The notes beneath the pieces are model-generated. The model was not told the origin of the DNA. It saw nothing but the letters and a program-made list of their open reading frames with translations, and did no database searches. A stretch of DNA of 64,000 nt from Sorex araneus (Eukaryota > Chordata > Mammalia > Eulipotyphla > Soricidae). The stretch spans positions 31,735,057 to 31,799,056 of the forward strand of contig NC_073311.1 of NCBI RefSeq assembly GCF_027595985.1. The letters are read 5' to 3'. The position numbers were made by a program, and so were the translations under genes. Below, one piece after another: positions 32,772-44,232 of this stretch. Position 1 is the first letter of the stretch, and every line of letters starts with the position of its first letter.

Positions 32772-33267
32772 TGATCCTCCGAAGTCGCCGGACTTACTCC
32801 CTAGGGGAGAGGGAGTGGGAAGGGGAGAAGCCTCTGCTCACCGCGGGATTCCTGCCACCACTGCTGTCCAGAGAATGAAACTGACAAAGAACTCTGCAGA
32901 ATGGCAGAGGGGGGGAGTCTGGTGGTCAATCAGTCTCCATTTATTAGCTCTCACACAGAGGTATTTATACACCTTTTCAGGATGGGATTCTCATGTGAGG
33001 CACATAGGGCACGTTCATCCCCTCGGGCTAGTACAGATATCAGCAAATGATTTGCACATCCTGCTTAGGGCCACCTTATCAGTATGGGTAGGTGGTCACA
33101 GTCACGCCCCTCACCCTCAGCCAAAGCCCCTATGTGTGAGGAGCGCTGGAGCAAGCCCCTGGGTCTTTGTAAACAGGGCCGGTTCTTGCAGGGGATTTGG
33201 TCAAAGTCTCAGGCTAGCTGCTGAGACCCCCAACGCCCCCCTCTCCCCTGCCCCCCGCCCCCACACA
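32772..33267 (-). mobile_element. Solo LTR, ERV, family 3
   Basis: On the minus strand it starts TGTGTGGGGGCGGG and ends near CTTCGGAGGATCA. A TATA box (TATAAATAC, minus, 32962-32970) is followed about 20 bp on by AATAAA (minus, 32940-32945). That places the poly(A) signal close to the presumed start of R. Its ~496 bp and GC-rich U3 differ from families 1 and 2. No internal viral sequence or clear duplication is seen. The 183-codon plus-strand frame across it is a by-product of GC-rich sequence. Confidence 0.7.
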
Positions 33268-33280
33268 TATACCTACTCTT

Positions 33281-33488
33281 AGTATGATCTGGACTGGAGC
33301 AATAGCACAGTGGGTAGGGTGTTTGCCTTGCACAAGGCCGACCCGGGTTCTATTCCTCCGTCCCTCTCAGAGAGCCTGGCAAATTATCAGAGTACCCGTG
33401 GCATATTCGATGTGCCAGAAACAGTAACAGCAATGGAGACGTTACTGGTGCCTGCTGGATTTGGACGACAGTGATACAGTATGACCTG
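33281..33488 (+). mobile_element. SINE-B with near-perfect TSD
   Basis: AGTATGATCTG (33281-33291) and AGTATGACCTG (33478-33488) flank 33292-33477. The head 'gcaatagcacagtgggtagg' and 'gacccgggttctattcctcc' is complete. The middle is shortened, and the end reads 'cgacagtgatac' with no poly(A). Confidence 0.85.
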
Positions 33489-34810
33489 AGGCCAGTATAT
33501 GCTTTTTTGGGTTAAAATAAGCACTTCCCCCCTCCCCCCTTCAAAGTTCATTAGTTCTGTTTTTGCCCCTAGCAACAAAAGCTAGTGGCTAAGATTAAAA
33601 AACACAAAACCCCCAAACCTTCAATTTCATGTCACAGAGACTTAGAGTATCTTGAAATTCCCATTCTTGTCAGGGAGGGTAAGATAGTTCTAGCTGAATC
33701 TGTCTCTTTTATTAAGAGGATCCATTGGCCTGTGTGACTTGAGAGAGAGGAATCTTGGCAAGACAAAAGTGCTGATTCTAATCCTGGTAGCAATCTCGGG
33801 GCTCTCAACAACTCTTTGTGTGGGTTTTCCCCTTCCCCCTTTCAAAACTTGCAATTAGCCCTCTGCAAAGAGTCTTTTTATTGAAATTTACTTGAGGGAC
33901 CCGTAATTTAAATGTACATTGGGAAACAACAGAGACAGAAGCTAGGAGTTTTGCCAGGCACCTGGGAACAGCTCTAGATTATCAAAGTATCTCAAGTGGG
34001 AAGGGACTTCAGAAATCTCCCAGCTCAACCCCCACGCTCAACAGAAAGGAGGAAGGAAGGCACAGATAAATGACTGGCTCACAGCTTTTCCAGAAGATTT
34101 GTGGCAGAGAAGAGATTTGCAAATTGATTCCTCACCTTTTCTTGTAGTTCAAGCTAAGAGTGGAAGAGAAAATAAAGTTTACTTTGAGGTAGAAATGCTT
34201 TCTACTAAATGCTTTCTCCCTGTCTCTGTCTGAGAGAGACAGACAGAGACAGGGAGAGAGAGACAGAGTGAGAGAGACACAGAGAGAGAGAGAGATTGAT
34301 TTAGAGCATCTGTGGGAATGGATTCTGAGCTTGGTCCTTTATATCCTTGTTCCCTTCGTAGATTCTGGAACCTTTAGGATCTGCCCCTGTATCAGTGAAC
34401 TTGATCCTATGATCTCCTGAGCACCTTTAGGTTGTGAACCTCTATTAGTGTAGGTATATTCTTATAAAGAGAAAAGGGCTGGGAAAAACCCTGTTAGGTG
34501 GAAGGCCCGATTTTAATATCCCAAGCACCACTGGCAGTGACGTGCTCCCAACTGAGCACAGAACTGGAGGTAGCTTCTGATAGCTGAAGCTGTAGTGCAA
34601 TTCTAGAAGTAAAAGGAAGCATTCTGAAGCATTTTGGAGCATTGGAAGTAAAAGAAAGCTTTCTCAGCTCTGAAGAGGCTCTTGTCCTTTCTTGAACATC
34701 TATCACTCTCTTTCTTCCCTCTCACATCTCTCTAAATTTCTTTCAGGAAAAACCATTTTTTTCTTTACTAAAAAAGAATTTTGTACCATGAAATATTATT
34801 GGGGAACATG
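33489..34810. other. Unassigned stretch with an ancient-repeat patch
   Basis: 'aagtgggaagggacttcaga' and 'acagaaaggaggaaggaagg' near 33995-34060 resemble an old MIR-class repeat. A GA-rich run (about 34228-34296) is simple sequence. Frames near 34445-34706 have no motif. Confidence 0.4.
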
Positions 34811-35030
34811 TGTAATCTCTAAATCTATTTATTTAAGCATACACACATGATAATGGTATAATTTAGCCAAAGGAGGAAATTACACCATTTTGACAAAAAT
34901 GATGAATTTAGAAGACATTATGCTAAGTGAAGTAAGTCAAATACCGTTGTGTTTGACTTAATCCCACTCATGTATATATTATATGTAATAAAAACAAAAG
35001 CTGGTGTCACAGCTGAACTTGTATCATATT
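34811..35030 (+). mobile_element. L1 ORF2 3'/UTR remnant
   Basis: 'acattatgctaagtgaagta', 'agtcaaataccgttgtgt' and 'cccactcatgtatatattat' follow the end of mammalian L1 ORF2. No frame is open. Confidence 0.55.
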
Positions 35031-35074
35031 CATAGTCTATGTGCTAGAAAATAGAACAGGGGCCAAGGGTGCCT

Positions 35075-35197
35075 GGGGTGGACTGAAGAGATAACTCCAT
35101 GGGGCTAAGACATGCTTTACAAGCAAGTTGCCTGGCTCCGATTCCTGGGATCTTATGTTCTCCAGTATAGAGCTTGGAGATAAACTTGAACACTGTC
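35075..35197 (+). mobile_element. SINE-like remnant cut by an LTR
   Basis: 'ggactgaagagataactcca', 'ttacaagcaagttgcctggc' and 'gattcctgggatcttatgtt' resemble a SINE head. The LTR inserts before the SINE body ends. Confidence 0.45.
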
Positions 35198-35845
35198 GGT
35201 GTGTGTAAAAAACTAAAGCTCACCGAGGGGCGCTCACACTCGCACTCGCGGGCTCTCGGGGCGGCTCTGTCTCCCCGCCCACGTTCAGTGCCCTGGAACC
35301 CCTGTGTGTGCTGTCGGTCGAGGGCAGGCGATGGAAGGAAGAAGGCCAAACTGGTTGCTCGATCAGTTTATTTCATTCTCTCTCCCTGCTTCTCTCCTGG
35401 CTCTCGGTCTCTCTCTGGATCTCTGGATCTGGCCCCCCAACTCACTCTTACAGCCTAGTTAAATCTCTCCAGCACGAGGGGGTTGGGGTGTACACCTAGG
35501 TGTGGTCACAATCAATAGGGTAAGGTTCCTTTCCCTTAGGGGATGCTTCTCCTGGGATTTAATTCTCTTTCAGCAGGAGGATCCACCCAAGGGCGGAGTC
35601 CCATGAGTGTGTTTCTCTTCTCCTCAGCCAGCAAACATATAAGAATTCATAATATTAATCATTTTGTATGGACACAATAAGAGATGCATTAAAGCTTATG
35701 GAATTGCTCTCCTGGGGCCATCTCAATCTCAGACTACAGTGCTCAGGCCAGATCAGTCTTTCCTATCCCTAGCAGGGTCCTAGTCTCATCATTACTTTTG
35801 GATCATGACAGCATTTGTCTATGATCAAGCTCTTAACTTATAGTT

Positions 35846-36893
35846 AAGAATTAGGCACTTTGTCTGCATCACTAATCATCAGAGAGATGCAGATCAAAAC
35901 AACTTTGAGATACCACCTCACACCACAGAGACTAGCACACATCCAAAAGAACAAAAGCAACCGCTGTTGGAGAGGATGTGGGGAGAAAGGGACCCTTCTT
36001 CACTGCTGGTGGGAATGCCGACTGGTTCAGCCCTTCTGGAAAACAATTTGGACGACTCTCAAAAAATTAGATATTGAATTCCCATTTGACCCAGCAATAC
36101 CACTGCTGGGAATATATCCCAGAGAGGCAAAAAAGTACAATCGAAACAACATCTGCACATGTATGTTCATCGCAGCACTGTTTACAATAGCCAGAATCTG
36201 GAAAAAACCCGAATGCCCCAGAACGGATGACTGGTTGAGGAAACTTTGGTACATCTATACAATGGAATACTATGCAGCTGTTAGAAAAAAGGAGGTCAAG
36301 AATTTTGTAGTCAAGTGGATGGGCATGAAAAGTTTCATGCTGAATGAAATGAGTCAGAAAGAGAGAGACAGACATAGAAAGATTGCACTCATCTATGGTA
36401 TATAGAATAACAGAGTGGGAGACTAACACCCAAGAACTGTAGAAATAAGTACCAGGAGGTTGACTCCAGGGCTTCGAGGCTGGCCTCACGTTCCGGGGAA
36501 AGGTCAACTCAGAGAAGCGATCACCAACTACACTGTAGTCGAAGGCCATGTGGGGGAAGGGAGTTGCGGGCTGAATGAGGGCTAGAGACTGAGCACAGCG
36601 GCCACTCAACACCTTTATTGCAAACCACAACAGCTAATTAGAGAGAGAAAACAGAAGGGAATGCCTTGCCACAGTGGCAGGGTGGGGTGGGGGGGAGATG
36701 GGATTGGGGAGGGTGGGAGGGACACTGGGTTTACGGGTGGTGGAGAATGGGCACTGGTGAAGGGATGGGTTCCCAAACTTTGTATGAGGGAAGTATAAGC
36801 ACAAAAGTGTATAAATCTGTAACTGTACCCTCACGGTGATTCTCTAATTAAAAATAAATAAATTTAAAAAAAAAAAAAGAATTAGGCACTTTG
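35846..36893 (+). mobile_element. 5'-truncated L1 inserted in the LTR
   Basis: AAGAATTAGGCACTTTG flanks the insertion (35846-35862 and 36877-36893). The matching unbroken LTR site is at 10691-10707. The body holds the end of ORF2 and a ~470-bp 3' UTR of the same type as at 206-568 and 62.24 kb, ending in a poly(A) run at about 36865-36878. Confidence 0.95.
35863..36405 (+). pseudogene. L1 ORF2 C-terminal fragment
   Basis: About 180 codons remain open, of an ORF2 that is normally around 1,270 residues. The frame holds the conserved C-terminal L1 block: [18 protein letters not shown] near residues 37-54 (the Cys-rich end), then [30 protein letters not shown] and [17 protein letters not shown]. 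The endonuclease and reverse transcriptase domains are absent, so it cannot act. The first Met lies in the flanking LTR sequence and is fortuitous. The open frame reflects a recent insertion. Confidence 0.9.
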
Positions 36894-37237
36894 GCCAGGC
36901 CCATCTCGATGCCAGGGTAGCACATAACTCACCGCTTGCCCTGGATCCTTCCCGTCCCTCGTTGGGACCCTGCTTTTGGGGTGATAGGAACTGAAATTCA
37001 GTATCCTAGGAAGGTCTGACCTTACAAATTAGCAGAGTCAGATTAAGGGAAAGCCTCGGATTAACTCTTTTGGGGTAGAGAGCATGGAGAAGTGATTATA
37101 GCTAAACAAAGGGATGGGAGAGATTCGGGAATATCTTGATGGGTGTGACTGGGGTAAGCCTAAACTCTGGGAAAAACCCAGACAAGCTACTCATGGCAAG
37201 GAGGGAGAGGACAAAGTAATGTCATCCTACAGGTGTG

Positions 37238-37619
37238 TCCCAGTGTTCCCCACCCCCATCTCCCAAACAATCGCAACACCATCAACAACATCTGAGGTAT
37301 GGGAGAAATAGATTCTTAAAAAAGAGGGACCTAGAAAATGACTCAGCTCATCAAATACAAGGCAGTGAGTTCAAATGCTAGTGCCTCCCATATATGTAAG
37401 GTGACTCCAGTAGCCCCACTGTTTGTTATTCCCAGTAAGGGGGTAAAAATTTTAAAAAGGTGGAATGATGGCTTTACAGACTGAGGAGGGTGAGAGAAGT
37501 GGTTGGTACTTATGAATTTAAGTTTTATAAGATAATGGAAGTTCTGAAGATGGATTTTGGATTTGGATATTAAAACAAAGAAAAGTACATAGTGTGCAGT
37601 CTACCTATATTTAAATTTA
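37238..37619. other. Unassigned stretch with a weak SINE-like patch
   Basis: 'cctagaaaatgactcagctc' and 'aaggcagtgagttcaaatgc' at 37330-37380 weakly resemble a SINE head. No gene. Confidence 0.35.
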
Positions 37620-37801
37620 TTTGGGGGGTTCATCACATCTGGAGTTGAACAGGGCTTACACCTGGCTCTGTACCCAGGGATCACCCCTGGTCCCTGCTCA
37701 CTGGTGTGACAGGTATCACTCATGTGGTACTTGGGATTGAATCTGGGTCAACTGCATGCAAAGGAGAGGCCCTAACTGCTGTCTGTATTATATCTCTGGA
37801 C
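37620..37801 (-). mobile_element. SINE-A, diverged
   Basis: 'cttacacctggctctgtacc', 'cagggatcacccctggtccc', 'ttgggattgaatctgggtca' and 'aactgcatgcaaaggagagg' give the reverse-complement order. Confidence 0.7.
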
Positions 37802-37959
37802 CAATATTTAATTTTTAATTTCAACTTTCTAATTGCAGAACCTCAAATATGAATACCCTTAAAATACTGTCTTGAGGATAACGGTTAGTAAAGGAATAAA
37901 TTGATGGCATTTCAGAGAGGATTTTTTAAAAAGCCATTTTTAAAAATGTTGTGCTTTTA

Positions 37960-39270
37960 TTACTAAACATTTATTACTTCATTTATTTATTACTAGAGAC
38001 AATACTGACTGCCCAGGAGATGCACAGCATCATCTCTACAGTGTGGCATGGAAAAGCAAAATTCAGCACCTTACCAGACAGAGAACAAACACCCTGGATG
38101 GATGGGTGAAGCAGAGCACTAAGGGAGCATGACATGGCAGAGTCCTTAAACCTCCACCACCTCCTCATCCTTGAATTCCTTCTCCTCTGCTAAGAAGTTC
38201 TGGTGCAGTTGGTACTCGGACACCAGGTTAAGGATGTTGCTTTTGACCTCCGCGAATTCCATGTCGTCCATACCCTTGCCCATGTTCCTGTGCAGGAGGC
38301 CCTTGCACCAGAACGTGACCGAGAACTGCTCCAAGAGGTCCTGTTGTTTCGAATGAAGGTGTCTGACACTTCCAGGCCCGGAAGAGGGATGTCACGCCTG
38401 GCAGTTTTTTAAGTCATAGGGAAGCCACTCAAAGAAATAGCTGCTGACTTGATTTTACATCTGGAACATTAGATCAGTCCACCTCCTTCATGGACACGAG
38501 GCTCCGGAAGATGACAGAAGATGACAGCCAAGGAAGACCAGGTAGCAGCCAGTGTGCGGATGGCATGCCACCGTCATATTCCATGCATCAAATATCTGCT
38601 GGACCAGCCCGTGCACCATCCTGGCATAGCACTGCTGGCTGACCTGGCTGGTCAGGGCAGGCAAGGCCTGGGATAAAGAAGTGCAGTCTGGGAAAGGGCC
38701 CCGGGCTCATCGCCATCTGATGCTACTCAGATTTATGCTCACCTAGGAAGTGCAAGCAAGTGGTCACCCCGCTCATGGTGGACAAGTTCAGCTGGTTAAG
38801 GTCTGTGTAGGTGGGCCTGGGTAGTTTCAGGGTGTGCAAACAGATATCATGAAAGGGCCTCATTGTCCATGTAAAAGATGGTCTCCTCTGAGTTTTCCAC
38901 CAGCTGGTGGACGTCCAGGGGGTGTTGTAGCGCTCCCTGAGGCATTGATGTCACATTGTGGGTACTTGTCCTGGATCTTGTTGACAGCAGGGCGCCCATC
39001 TCTGAGCCTGTGCCGCCCCCACCAGTGAGTGGATCAGCTGGGAGCCCTGAACAAGTTCTGCGTCTCTCTCCGAACCACGTCCACCACCGTGTCCATCAGC
39101 TCTGTGTCGTGGCCTCTGGCCAAACACGAAGTTGTCTGGCCTGAAGAGCCGGCCCATTGGGCTATACCTGATGCTCTCCATGGTGTCCAGCTCCAGATCC
39201 ACCAGGATGGCCCAGGAAGCAGACATGTCTCTAGTGACATAACTGTAGTAGAAAATATGCAACATAGAAA
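37960..39270 (-). pseudogene. Beta-tubulin processed pseudogene, 5'-truncated
   Basis: The minus strand encodes broken beta-tubulin. From the 5' side: AILVDLELDTMESIRYSPMG, then RLFRPDNFVFGQ (39034-39265), which matches the family from about residue 50-100. Degraded SxxYR and SMKEVD blocks lie at about 38.46-38.66 kb. The C-terminal part ends MDDMEFAEVKSNILNLVSEY followed by an acidic tail and a TAA at 38146-38148. Intact beta-tubulins have about 445 residues; the first ~50 are absent here, and several frameshifts and stops separate the pieces. No introns are present, so it came from an mRNA. The stretch 37960-38145 is likely 3' UTR, with a reversed AATAAA near 37983. The tail is closest to the EEAEEEV-type isotypes, but the gene of origin is not settled. 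Confidence 0.92.
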
Positions 39271-40149
39271 AAAAAATATATGGTCTTCAGCTGGCCTGTC
39301 TTTGAGGCACTCTCACCATGTGGAAAGTTTATAATCCATTGCTTTCTAGGCTGTTTTGTTTCAGTGGTTCTGTGCTTACCCCCCTATTAAGTGTTAAATT
39401 GATTTGGATGCCTCCCTGCTTTTTACCAAAGCATAACTTTAGATTTCAGTGATGAAACGTTCAGAAATTCTTTGCAGGCACATACATCCTCTTGCCCTCC
39501 AGCCCTACCTGCTATTTAGGTGAGGAAATATAATTCAATGGTGAGAGACATTACTCAGTGCCTTCTAGCATGTTCTCCTCCCTACTGCTCCCCAATCCTC
39601 CATCCCCCCATTGATAGAGGGCAATCAAACTCCAGAATCAAGCTTGAGGAGACAGATTTTTTATACGAGGCAGAATGTTTTCTTTAAAAGAAAAAAAGCT
39701 CTGCAACAAGGCCAAGTTTTCTTTACTAACTGGAAGATAACAGTTTAACCAAGATTAAAAAACAAACAAAAAGCAGCAAATGGTTATTTATCTAAAATGA
39801 CTATTACTTCTGCACCAGGATGCTATTTTCCACTCAATTCAAACCTGTTCCAGAGAACTTACTGATTTCTTTCCATTGAAGGAAAGTGCAGGACTGTTTT
39901 TGCCAATGTAATAGGGCTTCCTTTTCAACAAACAGCAGAGTAAAAGCTTTTTTTTTTTGTACACTTGTCTCCATGTTATTTTTCCTTTTTGACACAATGA
40001 ATAGCACAATTGTCCTCTTCTAGTGATTTCAGAAAGTAAAATTTTAGCTTATTAAAGACGATCTACAGTTTAACTTATTACACAAACCCAATTGAAATAA
40101 TTAAAGTGTTATTTTTCTATTCTTAAGAGACTTTAAGTGTAGGCTCTTT
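39271..40149. other. Unassigned AT-rich stretch
   Basis: No gene or named repeat. Confidence 0.45.
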
Positions 40150-40320
40150 TTTTTTTGTTATTTTGGGGGTGCGTAGGTGTGTGTGTGTGTGTGTGTGTGT
40201 GGTGGGGAGGAGAGTTCCCGGTGGCGCACATGGGGCCTTATAATTCGGGGACTCAGGTCCTTTATTCATCAGGCATGCATTCCAGTCCTTGAGCTACTTC
40301 CTCAGCCTCCAGAATTTAGG
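40150..40320 (-). mobile_element. SINE remnant with internal (GT)n
   Basis: A T-rich start, a (GT)n run at about 40176-40201, then 'tcaggcatgcattccagtcc' and 'ttgagctacttcctcagcct' look like a reverse SINE whose body is replaced or expanded by the dinucleotide repeat. Confidence 0.45.
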
Positions 40321-42538
40321 TTGTTTTTTTCTTTTATAATTAAAAAAAAAACCCAAACACTCTCTATCTTTGTTAGCTTAACTTCTATGTCCTTATTTAG
40401 AGATAGGGAAATAACAATGACAATCATAATAAAATGTTTTTCCAAAGTTTATTGGGAGTTTTAAATATGTGTGTAGCAAAGCAAATATTTATTTTTAATT
40501 TCTACAGATAAAGAAAGTAATTCACTCAAAGTTTATATTGGCTTAAATCAGGTCCTTGTTTGTATATTAGTGAATAATTTGATCTTTTCCTTTCTATTGA
40601 CCCAACCTGATTGTTTCATCAGTACATCTCTTTCTTCCCGCCTACCTCTACCCTACTGTTTTGAAGATCTCTTTTTCAGTTCTGTTTGGACAGCATTTAC
40701 CATTGTCCTCATCATGTTCTTTTAAGCCTCATGCAGTGCAGTGAGGATTACGCTAAACATTCTATGCAGTTCATCTAAGAAGCAATAAAGAAAGTTATCA
40801 AATAAAATTAAGCAAAAACATCAAGAGACTTATTTAAACGATTAAAGCTTTTGAATAAAGGTACAAATTTGATAGAATACCGATATGGAAGCAATAAAAC
40901 CTTTTAACTGCATTTGCATCCTAGATTACAATCCACCTAGAAACAATCTGTGATAGAGTGAATCATATTTACTTGTTGACTCATAATCTGGGTAAAAAGT
41001 TTTTCCTTTCCTGTCGTTTGCTGATTGCCCTAGAACACTCTCTGCCTTTCCAAGCAAGCAGGCTCCTATGGTAACAAGCCAGCTAAATGGACCCCGTTGC
41101 CAGGAAAGCTTCGTGAAACAAAACCAAAACAGGGCAGACAGGAAGACAGGGGCTTCCCCAGTGGTTGAATTGAGAGGTGTTAGGGGAAGCATAAAAATAC
41201 AATGATTGAACAGCTCATTCTAATGTTTTTACATGGAGAGTGATAATCTCAGCACTGAATGGTGCATCTTTCCCCTGTTCCTAGTCTGATTCAGGTAAGC
41301 ACATGTTTCTAGGACATGTACAATAATTTGTCAGTTTTTTTGAGAATTTGCTGTTTACTAGGAATTTTACATTTATTTGCAATATATATTTTTGTAGCGG
41401 TATCAGGAATCCAACTCAGAGCCTTACATATGAAAGAAAGAAAGACATTATCTCTGGACTAAGCCACACTCCCAGCTTTAAAAAAGTCTTGCAGCCACCT
41501 AACTTCAAGGGAAATAGTGATAGACGGCTTTTACAAGTTCTTTCAAACTGAATCTAATTATCAGATCTCCCCAGTTACTCTGTTTCCACCTGCGTCCTTC
41601 AGTCATGTAGTACAAAGAACAATCCACTTTATAATTTTAACACACTTGTAAGTATGTAGTTATCATGATTCTTAAAGTTTAAGGTTCTTGCTATGATGGC
41701 TTATAGAATGGGGCAGGGACCATTTCTGGGTGACTTGTCAACCTCAAGTCCAGCAGAGCAGGGCTCAAAGAAGTGCAATTGTACACATCTACATGACCAG
41801 GTGTCGTTCCACCAAACAGTACTCCCTAGATACTCCTTTGACTTTCAGACAAAGCATATAGACCTTCTCTACTTTTGGCTGTAAGTCACATTTCAGTAGT
41901 TAAAAAGGAGAACTCTCTCCTTTTTATTTGAAGATGCAAAGGTTTACTCTCTTCAAGCCACACATGTTGTATAATAAGTACATAAATGATACAAATCATG
42001 ACAGAAATGACTTATATGGTATGGTGCATTCCTAACACTGATTTGTATACTTTTTAGGCAAAATCTTCTCTAAACTTGTACTTACCATATTTGATGATTT
42101 TTTCTAATATAATTGATAACTTATTAGTTATATTGTAGACAAGTTAAGAAGCTGGTTTTAATCTTTAGCTTGGTCCTTGGCAAGATCTGCTCAGTTATTT
42201 TCTTTCCAGTTGGTAGTTTGGAAGTCCCAGCAGAATAGCTTATGGCTGGCAGTCAATTAGTTGTGAATTTATTTTTAATCTTTAGAAAATGTCCCTAGTG
42301 AGAGGCACAGGATGCATCATAATTACCATCCACTACTATCTCTTCAACTCCCCTGTGTGCCTGGCAGAGTACTGTACAAAGGAGAAAAAATATAGATATA
42401 TCCCCAAGTAGCTGACAGAGAAAATAATAGTCATTCTTTTTTAACCATATTAAAAATAATTATTTTGTTCTGGAGGAGTGATTTTTTTAAATTTTCTGAT
42501 AAAATGCTCCATGGAAAAATAATTTTAAAGACTTTACA
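40321..42538. other. Long unassigned stretch
   Basis: About 2.2 kb of AT-rich DNA. 'gtatcaggaatccaactcag' near 41400-41480 may be a short reversed tRNA-type SINE. A minus frame at 40926-41192 and plus frames near 41348-41884 have no motif. Confidence 0.45.
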
Positions 42539-42725
42539 GGGTGCCGAGTGATAGTACAGTGGCTGGGCCATTTGCCTTGCATGCCACTGACCTGGATTTG
42601 ATCCCTGGCTCCCCAGATAGTCCCCTGAGCCCTGCCAGGAGGGGTCTTTTAGCACAGAGCTAGGAGTCAGCCCTGAGCATCTCTGGGTATGGGCATCCAA
42701 AACCAAAATTAAATTTAAAAATAAA
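42539..42725 (+). mobile_element. SINE-A, near full length
   Basis: 'gccgagtgatagtacagtgg', 'ttgccttgcatgccactgac', 'ctggatttgatccctggct', 'tagcacagagctaggagtca' and an A-rich tail. The 111-codon minus frame here is not a gene. Confidence 0.85.
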
Positions 42726-43967
42726 TAAAGTCTATTAGGAAAGAAAAAGGAATAATAATAGAGCAAACTATTGAATGGAATCCTTCAAAAACCATTAAAG
42801 TTTAGTAATTAATAGACGATGTTTATTACCAGGTGATGATAGTAGTTTGTTGTGTTGAAGATAAAAGGATGATATTATTTTGTGACATACTAGTATCTGA
42901 CTCTGTTCACTTAAATGTCCAGTTACTTTTGGATATATCTCAAAATATACACAATGCATGATTATAAGGTTCTCTGACTCATTATTAAAGTAGAAATGGT
43001 ATCAACCTTTTTAATGAACAGAACCCTTTTCTTGTTTTTTAACGGGAAGTAAATATCAACCTGATTATAAGTAAACCTTTCAAAATCTGCCTTCGCCTGA
43101 TTTAAAATACCATTTTTCTTGCATTGACTTTTAATCTGTGAATAGAAATTCTCCTTTCAAACTTTTAATAGGGTACATGTATTTGAGAACAAATGGGCAT
43201 TTTATTTTTAACAAATTTTTAGTCCTGGAATAGAAGAAAAAAGTTTGCCTACTTCCAAGCAACTACTTGGTTATTTTGTGTATAAAATACCTATAAAATT
43301 GACTGGTGAGAAGGATGAACTCTGTATGTTAAATGATATCAGAACTGCCATTATAATCTAAGGATATTTTTGAATAAAACCATCTGGGAAATAATAACTA
43401 GTAAAAAAGTTGCTCAAAAAGAAATGTACTAATAACTTGTCTCATTCTTTTTGCTCCCTCTATTTTCTTTTTTACCTCCCAGAAAAGAGGTAAAACTATT
43501 TTATTTAAGCATTGGAAATATGATATTTTTATTGTTCCAGAAAGAGAATCAAACAAAACATGTTTATAGCCGGGCAAGATGCAATAATGTGGTTGGTTCT
43601 AAGGACAATGTAAAGCTCCAGGAGCTATGAAGTTAAGAAGAAACAGTTACTAAATTTAACAAACCTAGGGAATGGGAAATAAAATCATTTCTCCTAACCA
43701 GAGGACATGATTAGGAAATATTTAGACCCACTAGACTTTTGTTTTTTTCTACCCTTTTAACTAAGAAACCCTGAGGTTCACTTATTTCATGTGGAGCTGT
43801 GATAAGATTTGTTTCAAATAGCAAATGCTATTATTTCACAAATGTGAATCAAGAGAGAGAGGAAGAAATGTTTACAACAAAACAAAGAACAAGCCCAAAG
43901 CCAATTAAAGGCTAATACATGGCTATAAATTCATTTTGTTGTTACCTTTAAATTAGACTAGTGGGGA
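42726..43967. other. Unassigned AT-rich stretch
   Basis: No gene, RNA or named repeat seen. Confidence 0.5.
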
Positions 43968-44195
43968 GTTGGTGGGAGAGTATAGTGGGTAGGGCTAATT
44001 TTGTCTAATACTGATATATACAATACATAATACAATATATCAATTATATAATATAGCATATTATATTGACTTTCATGCAGCAGGTCAGAGTTCAATCCCT
44101 GGTACCACATATGAATCCCTGAGACTTGCCAGGAGTGAACTCTTATTACGAGACAGGATTAATCTATAAGCACTACTGTGATTTTATGGACCAAA
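43968..44195 (+). mobile_element. SINE-A interrupted by an AT-rich insert
   Basis: Head 'ggtgggagagtatagtgggt' at ~43973, then ~85 bp of TATA/ATAC-rich sequence, then the B-box region 'gtcagagttcaatccctggt' and the body 'gagacttgccaggagtgaac'. Confidence 0.65.
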
Positions 44196-44196
44196 A

Positions 44197-44232
44197 ATCA
44201 CACACACACACACACACACACACGCACGCACG
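44197..44232 (+). repeat. (CA)n microsatellite
   Basis: CA units, then a few CGCA units, at the SINE's tail position. Confidence 0.95.

Larger units (their letters stand above)
35198..37237 (-). mobile_element. Solo LTR, family 1 copy b, split by an L1
   Basis: A perfect 6-bp repeat GGTGTG (35198-35203 and 37232-37237) flanks 35204-37231, whose ends are TGTA...TACA. A 6-bp duplication fits class II (betaretrovirus-like) integrases. A poly(A) signal lies at 35367-35372 (minus). Without the L1 (35863-36878 plus one duplication copy) the LTR is about 1.0 kb, against 1.3 kb for the copy at 10-11.3 kb; about 200 bp present there near 10.8-11.0 kb are missing here. No viral genes remain. Confidence 0.85.

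Noticed and set aside
32731-33282. 183-codon plus frame
   Set aside because: It lies antisense across a GC-rich solo LTR; Pro/His-rich composition and no motif.
35860-36405. 181-codon frame as a possible gene
   Set aside because: It is the C-terminal end of L1 ORF2 within a duplication-flanked, truncated insertion; its first Met lies in the flanking LTR.
38146-38334. Beta-tubulin frame as a live gene exon
   Set aside because: The upstream parts are frameshifted and contain stops, the N-terminus is missing, and there are no introns.
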